Below, in pieces: positions 1-8,981 of a stretch of 51,497 bases of DNA. This DNA is from Mastigocoleus testarum BC008 (GTDB lineage: Bacteria; Cyanobacteriota; Cyanobacteriia; Cyanobacteriales; Nostocaceae): assembly GCF_001456025.1 (NCBI RefSeq), contig NZ_LMTZ01000136.1:1-51497 (forward strand), in the 5' to 3' direction. The position numbers and the translations under genes were made by a program. A model generated the notes under the pieces. That model made no database searches, was not told the DNA's origin, and saw only the letters and a list, made by a program, of their open reading frames with translations. The number at the start of each line of letters is the position of its first letter. Within the stretch, counting starts at the first letter, position 1.

Positions 1-61
1 CCACGGCATGAATTAAATAAGCAATTACAGACTGTTTAAACCACAAGGGTTCCAGCTTTTC

Positions 62-694
62 TTAGTGCCATTCGATTAATAAGCTTTGATCTGACCAAGT
101 TTCTTCTTCGCTAGAAATTTTCTTTGCAGGAACTTCAGTCGCGACTGCAATCATACCACCAAAATGGTCTTTGGCATTGAAATTACTAGGGTCGTTTAAC
201 TTATCAATTAGTGATTTAATACTTGCGATCAAACCTTCTCCATAAGGGACTGCAGCTTTGAGATTGTCATCTCGATAAATAAAAGCCTCAATTTTATGGA
301 ACCCCTTAAAACCCTCATCTTCGTCACCATTATCAAATGCATAGGGACGAGCATCAATATCAGTATCTTCTTGCTCGAAATTACCAGCTAAAACTTCTAT
401 TTGTTCGTAAGGTGGACGAGACTCCACATAGGCTTTCTTGGCTGCTTCAAGGTTATTGCTTTTAAGAGCTTCTAAAAGTTGTTCTGCTAATGGTAATTGC
501 TCTTGAGCTTGTTTTTGGAAATACTTGACACCTGCCTGAACTTGCTCGGTATAGTTCATATTATTGGCTGCAACCATATCAACTTTAGGGCTCACATCTT
601 CTTGACTAATATTTGTAGACTGAGCACAGTTAGTTAAGAAGACAAGAACCACAGCCATCAATCCCAGCCCCAAAGAACGTAAGATAGACTTCAT
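62..694 (-). CDS. EfeO/imelysin-family iron-uptake-type lipoprotein, C-terminally short
   Basis: A 210-aa protein with a hydrophobic N-terminus and a Cys at about residue 23 (LTNC, a weak lipobox), so probably a lipoprotein or secreted. The body resembles the EfeO/EfeM/imelysin (peptidase M75-like) domain: VESRPPYEQIE, DIDAR, GFHKIE and SSEEETWSD match the helical core motifs of that family. EfeO-type proteins act in the periplasm in iron acquisition. The family normally continues for several tens of residues past the EEE..(S/W) motif, but here a TAA stops the frame at position 62, so the protein looks truncated or frameshifted; the window edge hides what follows. The ATG at 694 has no clear Shine-Dalgarno sequence. 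A near-consensus promoter lies just upstream. Function is inferred from motif resemblance only. Confidence 0.7.
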   Translation of the reverse strand: MKSILRSLGLGLMAVVLVFLTNCAQSTNISQEDVSPKVDMVAANNMNYTEQVQAGVKYFQKQAQEQLPLAEQLLEALKSNNLEAAKKAYVESRPPYEQIEVLAGNFEQEDTDIDARPYAFDNGDEDEGFKGFHKIEAFIYRDDNLKAAVPYGEGLIASIKSLIDKLNDPSNFNAKDHFGGMIAVATEVPAKKISSEEETWSDQSLLIEWH

Positions 695-729
695 TTGTAT
701 TAATAGTTACTTGCTTGCACGATAGAGGT

Positions 730-759
730 ATATTAAAGCTTATTAATAATTATTGTCAA
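730..759 (-). promoter_or_regulatory. Promoter of the EfeO-like gene, with Fur-like AT-rich core
   Basis: On the minus strand, TTGACA (759-754) and TAATAT (735-730) are separated by 18 bp and lie about 36 bp upstream of the ATG. The spacer is rich in AATTAT/TAATAA hexamers, which resemble the NAT(A/T)AT units of Fur boxes. That would suit iron control of an iron-uptake gene; the Fur link is inference. Confidence 0.5.
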
Positions 760-1335
760 TTTATTTGTGATGCTCGTTTTAAAAGAGAATCAATTTTTCA
801 GGAAAAAATGTAACTTTTACATCTTGACTTTGGTTATATTTCTAGTTTCTAATATATAGGTTTATTGCAAATTTTATCAGTTTAATGAGAATAAGTTGTT
901 TCTTAAGATAATTTTCTTTGGCTGAGATATTCAGAACGAATATTTTAATATCGTTTTAAAGTCAGCAAAAAAATTAAGAAAAAAATAGACATCATTCTTC
1001 TAAAGTAGACAGCAGAAATTATACTGACAAAAAACACTTCACAAAATACTATCAGTGTAATTTCGTGTGATTTACATTGTAATAATTATTGTTTATGATT
1101 ACTTTAGTTGATACTTTTGTTACATGAGCTTATATAAGATAAATACATATATTGCTTTATTTGAATAAATAGGTATATGAATAACCGTTATTTTACTGGG
1201 AACTAAAGAAAAAATTTAACATCTATTCTTCTCGGAAGTCGCGGTAATAAAAAAGGTACGTGCTTCTACTAAAACTGTCTTACTGACATTACTGACTACA
1301 GAAATTGCACTATCAAAATTTACCCTTATAAATTA
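760..1335. other. Intergenic region, no gene seen
   Basis: About 575 bp of AT-rich sequence between two divergent genes (EfeO-like on minus, PEP-CTERM protein on plus). No coding frame, RNA gene or strong repeat was recognised. It should hold the promoter of the PEP-CTERM gene, but no convincing -35/-10 pair could be fixed. Confidence 0.6.
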
Positions 1336-2043
1336 ATGAATTACATAAACACTTTAAACTTAGTCAAAAAAGTATCAATTACTGTTTTGAGTATGCTTGC
1401 GATCACAACAGTATTCGAGAAACAAGCCGAAGCAGTTGTAGTAACATTTGATGATATAGAAACAACCTATGGATTTGGTGCAGTAGAAAGCGGTTACGGT
1501 GGTTTAGACTGGGTTAATTTTGGATACGTAAACCAGATATTTCATCCTGGTTCTGGTTATGAGAATGGTTTAGCTTCAGGGGACTATACTGCATTTAATT
1601 GGTATGCAAAACCAGCAGAAGTTACAGGTGATCTATTCGACTTTCAAAGTACTTTCCTGACTGCTGCTTGGAATAATGGATTGAATATCTTGGTGGAAGG
1701 ATTTTCAGGGGGAATATTGAAATATTCACAAAATGTGGTTGTTAACCCCAGCCAATCCAAGAAATTTATTTTTGACTACATAGGGGTCGATAGAGTGAAA
1801 TTTACTTCATCAGGAGGAGTAGACGCAAACCCTAACGATAATATTGTAGGTAGAAACTTTGTAATGGATAATTTTACCTACCACAAAAGTAATTCGAGCA
1901 TTACACCAGCTACTCCACCTCCTGTTTTACAACCTGGAGGAAATGTAGCAGAAGTTCCAGAACCGATTTCAGTTTTAGGTTCCTTGGTTGCTTTGGGTTT
2001 TGGTGGTATTTTCTATCGACAACATTCTCGAAAGTCACTTTAA
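1336..2043 (+). CDS. PEP-CTERM sorting-domain exported protein
   Basis: A 235-aa protein. An N-terminal signal peptide (hydrophobic stretch to about residue 33, ending EKQAEA) precedes a beta-rich body starting TFDDIE. The C-terminus has the PEP-CTERM signature: VPEPIS, a short membrane helix (VLGSLVALGFGGIFY) and a basic tail (RQHSRKS). Such proteins are exported and handled by exosortase-type machinery in strains that carry it. The body resembles other cyanobacterial PEP-CTERM proteins of unknown role. It stands alone, with long gaps on both sides. Confidence 0.85.
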   Translation: MNYINTLNLVKKVSITVLSMLAITTVFEKQAEAVVVTFDDIETTYGFGAVESGYGGLDWVNFGYVNQIFHPGSGYENGLASGDYTAFNWYAKPAEVTGDLFDFQSTFLTAAWNNGLNILVEGFSGGILKYSQNVVVNPSQSKKFIFDYIGVDRVKFTSSGGVDANPNDNIVGRNFVMDNFTYHKSNSSITPATPPPVLQPGGNVAEVPEPISVLGSLVALGFGGIFYRQHSRKSL

Positions 2044-2902
2044 TTGCGAGTTAACAATCTCAGAGAATAAAAAGCATCAATTCTTTATTCCTGTTAAAAC
2101 GAAGGAAGAAGGAAGAAGTTTGGAATTGCATTAGCGCAGCGTGCCTGCAAGGCATTGGGGATTTAAACCCCAACGCATTCACGCTTCCTCGTGCGGGCGT
2201 ATCTTACACCGTATGACGGTGGGGAGTATGCCCTTCAGGCACGCTACGCGCTTCATCCCATATTGTTAGAAGATTAGCACCTAAATTCTAGCTTCCGACA
2301 AGAACACCCTCACGGGGTGACAAGCAGCCCAAAAGCTTTACTGAATAAGGCTTGAGAGTTTTGAAGTAGAAAATACAATTAACAAAAATATTGATAATGA
2401 TAATTATTGTATCGTAGGCTTGGCGATGCCTGAGACGCGGTAAGCCGAACGGCGCTTCACTGAACCGCATATGCGGTGTTTGCACGCAGCAAGCTGTTCA
2501 CGTAGTGCGCCCAAACACGGAGTGCGTCCAAACGTGCTTATCGCTTATTGTAAAAAACCACAAAGAGGCATGATATAAAATTTTCTAAGTACATGCTTCC
2601 TAACATAATATAATTATAAAAACAGAAAATATAAATAAAATATTAAAATCAATCAAATTTTACAAAAAATATGCAATTTTAGATACAAAGTAATTTTTCC
2701 AAGAATGTAGTTTGAACGACAAAATTTAAAATGTCAAAACAATATTTGTGCTCTGAGGCCAATATTTTAAATTATGTTTAAGCGTAACTATCTATAAGCC
2801 AACAAAAGAAAACGCTTGGTTCAAACGTGGTTTTGCTCTTAACCCTTCCACTCAGCTTATTGAAATAATAGGTTTTTCTCACTACTGGGAGCTAAAGCTT
2901 TC
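2044..2902. repeat. Repeat-rich intergenic region
   Basis: About 860 bp without a credible gene. 2100-2280 and 2410-2545 hold GC-richer interspersed palindromic repeats of the kind scattered through filamentous cyanobacterial genomes (for example AAGCCGAACG, GTGCGTCCAAACG). Related copies lie near 50.9-51.1 kb. The rest is AT-rich. A small minus-strand reading frame at 2288-2485 lies across these repeats and is not considered a gene. Confidence 0.6.
2393..2411. promoter_or_regulatory. Candidate Fur box
   Basis: The 19-mer GATAATGATAATTATTGTA matches the classical Fur consensus (GATAATGATAATCATTATC) at 16 of 19 positions. It sits in the gene-poor gap about 490 bp before the next plus-strand gene and has no obvious target, so it may be fortuitous in AT-rich DNA or part of a decayed promoter. 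Confidence 0.35.
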
Positions 2903-3139
2903 ATGAATTTCATGCAGGTATTATCTGAATTTTTGGCAAATAAATTTCCTTTTTGGGGTGTTTGTCATTTGAGTTTTGACCCCAATAACAGAACTCTTTA
3001 TATTCGCTGTAGAAGTTCGAGGATCAGAACATCGGTTCTCAAAGATGCATCTAAGCTAATAGATTTGGATATCGGTATTTATAAGTTTGTTGTAACTCAT
3101 CCAGATCATTCTGATATCATTATCCAACCATCATCTTAA
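2903..3139 (+). CDS. Small hypothetical protein (78 aa)
   Basis: A 78-aa frame with balanced composition (FWGVCHLSFDPNNRTLYIRC, KLIDLDIGIYKFVVTHPDHSDI) that looks like a compact alpha/beta domain. There is no signal peptide or membrane segment. The first ATG (2903) has GGGAG about 12 nt upstream; an internal ATG (M4, 2912) is also possible. I do not recognise the family. It lies downstream of the repeat-rich gap and converges with the zinc-ribbon gene on the other strand. Confidence 0.55.
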   Translation: MNFMQVLSEFLANKFPFWGVCHLSFDPNNRTLYIRCRSSRIRTSVLKDASKLIDLDIGIYKFVVTHPDHSDIIIQPSS

Positions 3140-3259
3140 TTTCAAAGTGATTGTAAAGTTCTGTCACATCAAAATCTTTACTTTTTTTTTGGGTGGAAAT
3201 CTGATCGCTTTAAGTTTCTTTTTCCTGTTTTATTTTTCTGGTGAATTTCTCCAATTAAT

Positions 3260-3634
3260 TTACCCAGAAGTTATTAAGGCAAAAAGAAAACAAATTAATA
3301 GCAAACACAGTAACAAGATTAAAAACTGATTGCGTTTTAACCAAAAAATCAATTGATTACTAAATTTATTTGCTTCTTGTTGCTGTTTTTGTTCTAATTC
3401 TTGGACTCGGATATCTTCGTATATGGTACATTCCTTTGCGTAAGGGCGTTTGGGAAAATTACAGGTATCATCACTGTGATAAACACAGGTGTCGCACAAA
3501 TACTCTTCATTAGTAGAACGATGTAAAGGAATTCCTGGATGTCCGTAAGCTTTTAGCTGGGTACGACAAAATGGACAGGTAATAGCTTGAGGTTCAATGT
3601 GCTGCTTGCAGCGAGGACAGGTTGTGGTATCCAC
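3260..3634 (-). CDS. Zinc-ribbon protein with C-terminal membrane anchor
   Basis: A 124-aa protein. It opens with a double CxxC zinc ribbon (CPRC at 6-9, CPFC at about 20-23), followed by a second Cys cluster (CDTC, then CNFPKRPYAKEC) that could bind another metal. A Gln/Glu-rich linker leads to one C-terminal transmembrane helix (about 100-122). This is a familiar cyanobacterial membrane-tethered zinc-ribbon layout of unknown function. The frame starts with GTG at 3634; no in-frame ATG fits before the first CxxC. It is transcribed in the same direction as ruvC, about 140 bp downstream of it. Confidence 0.7.
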   Translation of the reverse strand: MDTTTCPRCKQHIEPQAITCPFCRTQLKAYGHPGIPLHRSTNEEYLCDTCVYHSDDTCNFPKRPYAKECTIYEDIRVQELEQKQQQEANKFSNQLIFWLKRNQFLILLLCLLLICFLFALITSG

Positions 3635-3777
3635 GGTAGATACAAGTATTTGGGTGACTATTTGATTTTAGCTTTTGATCGTAATAGCTTACAGGTAATA
3701 CCAAATTAATCAGGTGAACGCTTCACGGCTGCTCGCAGATGTTTCTCACGCAAATTCTGTTTATTTTGCCTTTCATC

Positions 3778-4269
3778 TTAAGATTGAAACCAAGCGGTTA
3801 ATGCGATCGCTAATGCATCAGCAGCATCGTCAGGACGGGGAACATAGTCTAAATCTAATTCCTGTGCTACCGCTTCTTGAACTTGGTATTTTTCCGCGTT
3901 ACCGCGACCAGTTAGGGCTAACTTAATTTGAGAAGGGGCAAATTCGACGGTATTAACAGATTTTTGGGCTAAAGCTAACATTACAACTCCTCTAGCTTGT
4001 GCAACCAAAATAGTGTTTGACATTCGGTAGAAAAAAAATTTTTCTATTGCAACCAAGTCCGGTTTCCATTCTTCTATCAAAGTATGTAAATCATCGTGCA
4101 ACGTGCATAACCTTTTTCCCAACTCAGTTTTTGCTGGTGTACGAATTACACCAAAGTCAAGTAGTTGTACAGAATTATGATGAATTTGGGTTTGATTTGT
4201 CTGACAATTGATTATCCCAAATCCTAAAATTGCTAAACCCGGATCTATTCCTAAAATACGTTTTTCCAT
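3778..4269 (-). CDS. ruvC: Holliday junction resolvase RuvC
   Basis: 163 aa, the usual RuvC length. It is the endonuclease that resolves Holliday junctions with RuvAB in recombinational repair, in the cytoplasm. The RNase-H-like fold motifs are present in order: GIDPGLA with the first catalytic Asp, AIEKFFF with the catalytic Glu, and PRPDDAADALAIA with the acidic pair near the C-terminus. The start is the ATG at 4269. It is monocistronic here, with the zinc-ribbon gene downstream. Confidence 0.95.
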   Translation of the reverse strand: MEKRILGIDPGLAILGFGIINCQTNQTQIHHNSVQLLDFGVIRTPAKTELGKRLCTLHDDLHTLIEEWKPDLVAIEKFFFYRMSNTILVAQARGVVMLALAQKSVNTVEFAPSQIKLALTGRGNAEKYQVQEAVAQELDLDYVPRPDDAADALAIALTAWFQS

Positions 4270-4684
4270 TAGTTTTAATAACTTTGCTCTGGTGCTTTCC
4301 CTTTGCTGGCTAACAGGGAACGGCGACTAGTATAGCGTAGGGAACGGTCCGTTTTTTTGTAGGAAAATTTCAAGATGAGAATCCGGAATCAAAACACAAT
4401 TGAGTTATTATTTAGTCCTGTTTATTTTAGGTGAAATTTACTGAGGCAGTTTAAGTTTTTATAAAGGTACTTTATTCTCACAAATATAGGGACATCTAAC
4501 CATCTAAAATTTATTCAGGGTATCATTCTGGAGATGGATATGTTCATAAACATGCGGACAACTGTAATAAAATGCGTAAAATCTAACAGACAAAGAAAAT
4601 GTAATAAATCCATACCTAGGGAATAAGCCAACTGTTGTACATTTTCAATAGGTCAAAATTTATATTTATGTTGCATTTGTTGCT
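4270..4684. other. Divergent intergenic region ruvC / yvcK-like
   Basis: 415 bp between divergent genes. It contains no coding frame. An AT-rich section (4370-4684) should hold the promoter of the YvcK-like gene. The palindromic AACGGTCCGTT followed by a T run at about 4345 is noted, but its one-base loop makes a terminator unlikely. Confidence 0.5.
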
Positions 4685-6082
4685 ATGTCAATAGGTTTTT
4701 TTAAACACGCCTTAAATGTTGTGCAACAACAGTCTCGCCGCCGCACTCCTCATCGAGTAAGCCAATGGTTTAAGTGGTTATCACCCGGACTATCTGTTAA
4801 GCGTTGGTTGTTAATAAGCGTAAGTGGCGTAATTCTTGCTTGTTTAGGATTAGCAATTTGGGTCAGACTTACCCCAATTTACAGGATAATTCAATTATTT
4901 AAGATTTTTTTAGAGTTTATTACCGACATTGTACCTTATTATGTCAGCGGTCCAATTGTTTTATTGTGCGGTTTAGTTTTACTTTTATGGGGGCAAACCC
5001 GTACTGTTGGTTCCGTAACTGAGGCATTCAGACCGCAAGGTGAAGAGCAATTAGTTGATGCCTTGATGGCACATCGCCGTTTATATCGAGGACCAAAGAT
5101 TGTAGTTGTTGGTGGTGGAACTGGACTTTCTACTTTGTTAAGGGGTCTTAAAGCTTACAGCGCAAATATTACGGCAATTGTAACTGTTGCCGATGATGGT
5201 GGTTCTTCAGGAAGATTGCGTCGAGAAATTGGTGTTTTACCGCCAGGAGATATTCGTAATTGCTTGTCTGGTTTGGCAGATGAAGAAAAACTATTGACAG
5301 AATTATTCCAATACCGTTTTAGTGCTGGGGATGGTTTGAGCGGCCATAGTTTTGGTAATTTATTTTTAACTGCCATGAGTGAAATTACTGGGGACTTAGA
5401 AAGGGCTGTTGCAGCAAGTTCCAAAGTCTTAGCGATTAGAGGTCAAGTTCTCCCTGCAACTTTAAGTGACGTTCAACTTTGGGCGGAACTAACCGATGGT
5501 CGTCGTATTGAAGGTGAGTCTAATATTACTGAGGCAGGGGGAAAAATTGCCAAAATTGGTTGTACTCCAGCTGCTCCACCAGCTTTGCCTACAGCAATCA
5601 AAGCTATAAAAGAAGCAGATTGTATAGTCATGGGACCTGGTAGTCTTTATACTAGTGTAATTCCTAATCTTTTGGTACCAGAAATTTCTGATGCGATCGC
5701 AGCTTCAACCTCTCCACGTATTTATGTCTGTAATATTATGACTCAACCCGGAGAAACTGATGGATATAGCGTAGCCGATCACATAGAAGCGATCGATAAG
5801 GCTTGTGGTCGGCGTTTATTTAATTCAGTATTAGTCCACAAGAAGTCTCCCTCTTCTCGTGCTTTATTTCGCTATGCAAAGGAAAAATCCCATCCTGTAT
5901 TTATAGATCGCGAAGCTATAAGTAAATTAGGACGAAGGATCGTACCTGCAAATGTGATCCAAGAAGATGAAGTTGGTTATGTACGCCATAATCCCTATCA
6001 GTTAGCAAAAGTATTATTGCGTTGGTATAGTCGAACTCCACATAAAATGAGCAGATTCAAGAAAATTTACTCTAAAAAATAA
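4685..6082 (+). CDS. yvcK: YvcK/CofD-like (gluconeogenesis factor) membrane protein
   Basis: 465 aa. The N-terminal 110 residues carry two membrane helices (about 41-60 and 77-100), a cyanobacterial addition; YvcK of Bacillus is soluble and about 320 aa. The remainder is a CofD/YvcK-family Rossmann domain: VVVGGGTGLSTLLRGLK (nucleotide loop), DDGGSSGRLR, GDIRNCLSGL, GHSFGNLF, MGPGSLYTS and MTQPGETDGY. YvcK proteins bind UDP-sugars and affect carbon flux and cell-wall homeostasis; whether the cyanobacterial protein does the same is inference. It is convergent with comEC. Synonyms include the UPF0052 family. Confidence 0.9.
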   Translation: MSIGFFKHALNVVQQQSRRRTPHRVSQWFKWLSPGLSVKRWLLISVSGVILACLGLAIWVRLTPIYRIIQLFKIFLEFITDIVPYYVSGPIVLLCGLVLLLWGQTRTVGSVTEAFRPQGEEQLVDALMAHRRLYRGPKIVVVGGGTGLSTLLRGLKAYSANITAIVTVADDGGSSGRLRREIGVLPPGDIRNCLSGLADEEKLLTELFQYRFSAGDGLSGHSFGNLFLTAMSEITGDLERAVAASSKVLAIRGQVLPATLSDVQLWAELTDGRRIEGESNITEAGGKIAKIGCTPAAPPALPTAIKAIKEADCIVMGPGSLYTSVIPNLLVPEISDAIAASTSPRIYVCNIMTQPGETDGYSVADHIEAIDKACGRRLFNSVLVHKKSPSSRALFRYAKEKSHPVFIDREAISKLGRRIVPANVIQEDEVGYVRHNPYQLAKVLLRWYSRTPHKMSRFKKIYSKK

Positions 6083-6273
6083 TTCAATATAATTGGTGGG
6101 TTTTAAGCGAATTGTGTGAGTCCGTCAAACTAATGTATTTATTCAGTAAGCCTTATTTAGTTAGTAATGCTCTACATTCATCGCCAAAGTTGTTAGAAAA
6201 TTTTTCTATTATTGTTGGTTCCCTATTTGATATTCTTAATCGTCTTTTTTTGCTGCGTCCTATTCCTCACTTA

Positions 6274-8682
6274 TTACATCACTGACGTTTGATTTTCATT
6301 TTGCTGAATTGCAGCTTCAAATTTGTTTTCTGGCGTCCATTTTATTGCACCATCGCTGCGAGTGAAGAATACCTGTGTTTGTGTTTCTTTTTGAATTTTT
6401 GACAACAAAGATTTTGTTTGTTGAGTATCTGGGGTAGAAATAATAGCAACTTTAGGCTTAATAACGCTAATCAGTTTTTGCCAAGCATCACCTGAATACC
6501 ATAATACTTGAGGATGAGGTAAATAATTGTTTTCGACTGTTTTAAATAAATCGCTGCGTTTGAGATTACCTACCAACAGCCAACTTTGATTTTGAATTTG
6601 AATTTCTAATATTGGAATTCGCTCGTTAATTAAGTTTACTACTGCTGTCCCTGTATTAATAGGCGTTCCTAATAATAAAGGTTGAGATATAGTTTTTTGT
6701 GCTTGTAATTGCTCCTGGATTATCTTCTGGGAAAAATTTTGTTCGGGAACGGCAGAATATTGATAGAAGTTTTTGAATGAAAAATTTTGGAGTAGTGTTA
6801 ACCACCCACTTTCGTTATCATTCTCAAAATTATTGGCGATCGCAGCAAAAATTTGGTTTACACCTTGTTGTTTTAAAAAAGGAATTATTGCAAATCTAGC
6901 TGTTTTTTCGCTACCGCTATTGATTAATGTTACTTCTCCTTGGTTTTGAATAACTATAACTGGTTCTGTTCCTGCAGCCATTACTGTAACTTGAAATAAA
7001 TTACTAGAATTATGCCAAGTAGGAAGCAGCACTACAATTAATGCAATTAAGCCACCAAACCACCATCTACGCTTAAACCAAGTTAAAAAACAAACTAAAA
7101 GAATGATGCCGTAAACAGTTAATAGCTGCCAAATAGCAATTTTTCCCAAAGCAATGGAATTTCCTGGTAGCTGATTAAAAAATTCAACTAATTTAATCAA
7201 CCAATCTGTAGGTAAGTACAAAAATCCTGCTAAACTACTGCCGATATTTTGAGCGGCTAAACCCACTAAAGCACTGATAATTCCACCAATACAGATTGCA
7301 GAAATCAATGGTGTGCTGATGATATTAAGTAAAATACTATAGGCTGGGACAACTCCAAAAACATATAACTGCAAGGGTAAAGTCCAAATCGTTGCAGCAA
7401 CAGGAACTGATATGAGGGAAGCAATGGTGGGTGGTAACCAATTTAAACCCTTGGTAATGAGAGGAACTGTTGTAATTAAACCTAGGGTGGCTAAAAAACT
7501 AAGCTGGAAACCCAAATCCCAAATCCATAAGGGGTTTACTAGTAATAATAATGTTGCGGCTAATAATAAGGATCCCAACTGCTTTACTTTACGTTTTAAA
7601 CCGATCCCTAACAAAGCTGCAAATCCCATAATCGCTGCTCTGAGAATGGAAGCTTGAAAACCTGTAAGGCTAACAAATACAATCAGAGCAATGCAGCCAG
7701 CACTGAATTGTATTCCTCGGCTCAAGCGCTTAGTGATATTTAAAACTAATCCTAAAATTAAGGAAGTATGAAATCCTGAAGCTGCAATTACGTGAGCTAA
7801 TCCTGCTTTAACAAATAAATCGCGAATGTCATAGGGTAAATCGACAGCTTTGTTTCCCAAAACCATTGCACTTAGCATCGGACCTTGGGGAACACCCAAT
7901 CCAGCAAGATGCAATCGCACAATTTTTTGACGAATTTTCCACCATCCCCATCCTTGCGTTTCCTCTAGAATATTCACTTGACGTCCGCTCAAACCAGCAA
8001 AAGCTCCTTGTCTTTGGAGATACTTTTGGAAGTCAAAACCGCCAGGATTACTTGCTGGTCGTGGTTGATATAAAATTCCTGTAACAGCAATTCGTTCGCC
8101 GGGATGCAAACCAGTAGCTTGAAGAATAGGTACGGTAACATATAATTTACCGTTTACACCTTTAAGGGTGTCGTCTGCATTATTTTCTTTTCTTACCTCA
8201 TCTATTTGTTTGGGTTTTAACCAAAACTGTCCCCGTCCAGAACGAGTTAAGCGAGGTTTACTTGTTACTTCACCTCGGACAATAAATACTTGTTCTTGAA
8301 AATTATTATCTGTTTTTGGGATAAACCTGCTAATATCATTTGGAAGCGGTTGTGGCAGTCGAAATTGAAGATAAAAACTTGCCAACACACCAATGAAGCC
8401 GCCAATCAACCAGATAATCGATTTTGGTTTCATCGATTGTGTTTTGATTGATTGTGCTCTAACCGATTGTGAAGTATTATTTGCCAGAAATGATTTTTTT
8501 TGTTTTGTTGGCGGTCGCGTAATTGCTTCAGTCTGTTTACGCCTTGATATTGGACGTCTTTTAGCTAAAACTGCACCAACGACACCCAGTAGGAGAATCC
8601 AAACACCTCCCCCAGGAATTGCTGTGGATAGCAATCCGAAAATGTAACCCAGACAAATAATGATACCAGTAGCCCGAAGCAT
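6274..8682 (-). CDS. comEC: ComEC/Rec2 DNA-uptake channel
   Basis: An 802-aa inner-membrane protein with the three-part ComEC layout. An N-terminal membrane segment plus an OB-like DUF4131 domain (VRGEVTSKPRLTRSGRGQFW; HPGERIAVTG) covers about 100-260. The multi-helix Competence domain (VIAASGFHTSLILG, GFQASILRAAIMG) covers about 270-560. A C-terminal metallo-beta-lactamase-like domain (about 580-790) lacks the HxHxDH metal motif, as often seen in cyanobacterial ComEC. The protein carries single-stranded DNA across the inner membrane during natural transformation. The ATG at 8682 gives MLRATGII. No other competence gene is adjacent. Confidence 0.92.
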   Translation of the reverse strand: MLRATGIIICLGYIFGLLSTAIPGGGVWILLLGVVGAVLAKRRPISRRKQTEAITRPPTKQKKSFLANNTSQSVRAQSIKTQSMKPKSIIWLIGGFIGVLASFYLQFRLPQPLPNDISRFIPKTDNNFQEQVFIVRGEVTSKPRLTRSGRGQFWLKPKQIDEVRKENNADDTLKGVNGKLYVTVPILQATGLHPGERIAVTGILYQPRPASNPGGFDFQKYLQRQGAFAGLSGRQVNILEETQGWGWWKIRQKIVRLHLAGLGVPQGPMLSAMVLGNKAVDLPYDIRDLFVKAGLAHVIAASGFHTSLILGLVLNITKRLSRGIQFSAGCIALIVFVSLTGFQASILRAAIMGFAALLGIGLKRKVKQLGSLLLAATLLLLVNPLWIWDLGFQLSFLATLGLITTVPLITKGLNWLPPTIASLISVPVAATIWTLPLQLYVFGVVPAYSILLNIISTPLISAICIGGIISALVGLAAQNIGSSLAGFLYLPTDWLIKLVEFFNQLPGNSIALGKIAIWQLLTVYGIILLVCFLTWFKRRWWFGGLIALIVVLLPTWHNSSNLFQVTVMAAGTEPVIVIQNQGEVTLINSGSEKTARFAIIPFLKQQGVNQIFAAIANNFENDNESGWLTLLQNFSFKNFYQYSAVPEQNFSQKIIQEQLQAQKTISQPLLLGTPINTGTAVVNLINERIPILEIQIQNQSWLLVGNLKRSDLFKTVENNYLPHPQVLWYSGDAWQKLISVIKPKVAIISTPDTQQTKSLLSKIQKETQTQVFFTRSDGAIKWTPENKFEAAIQQNENQTSVM

Positions 8683-8878
8683 CAGAATAATTGCAGAATA
8701 TCTGGCAATGATAGAAACGTGATTATAGCTTTTTTCTGCTCGGGCAACTACAAATCAGTGAAAACAGATCTTGATTTGGTAACATCAACGTAAATAATCA
8801 CAATAAAAAAGCCAGCGAGAAGGAACTTATTTTTTTGCTTCACAAAATATAAAAAAACTGGAAATATAAAAAAAACTG

Positions 8879-8920
8879 GCGCTCAAAAATCAAAAGTATG
8901 ATTTTACGGGTTTTGAGCGC
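8879..8920 (-). terminator. Strong intrinsic terminator after the mosaic protease gene
   Basis: The perfect 10-bp arms GCGCTCAAAA (8879-8888) and TTTTGAGCGC (8911-8920) form a GC-capped stem. On the minus strand it is followed by CAGTTTTTTTT. A T run also follows on the plus strand, so it may be bidirectional. It ends the propeller/protease operon 61 bp after the stop codon. Confidence 0.85.
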
Positions 8921-8981
8921 AAGTTTTTTCAGAGATGTATCGCGATCGAATTGTAGGACAAGAGCAAAATTTCAAACAGTT

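Noticed and set aside
2288..2485. 65-aa minus-strand frame
   Set aside because: Lies across dispersed palindromic repeats, with no family likeness and no ribosome site.
3147..3329. 60-aa plus-strand hydrophobic frame
   Set aside because: Its 3' part is antisense to the zinc-ribbon gene, whose CxxC motifs are convincing; hydrophobicity comes from T-rich DNA.
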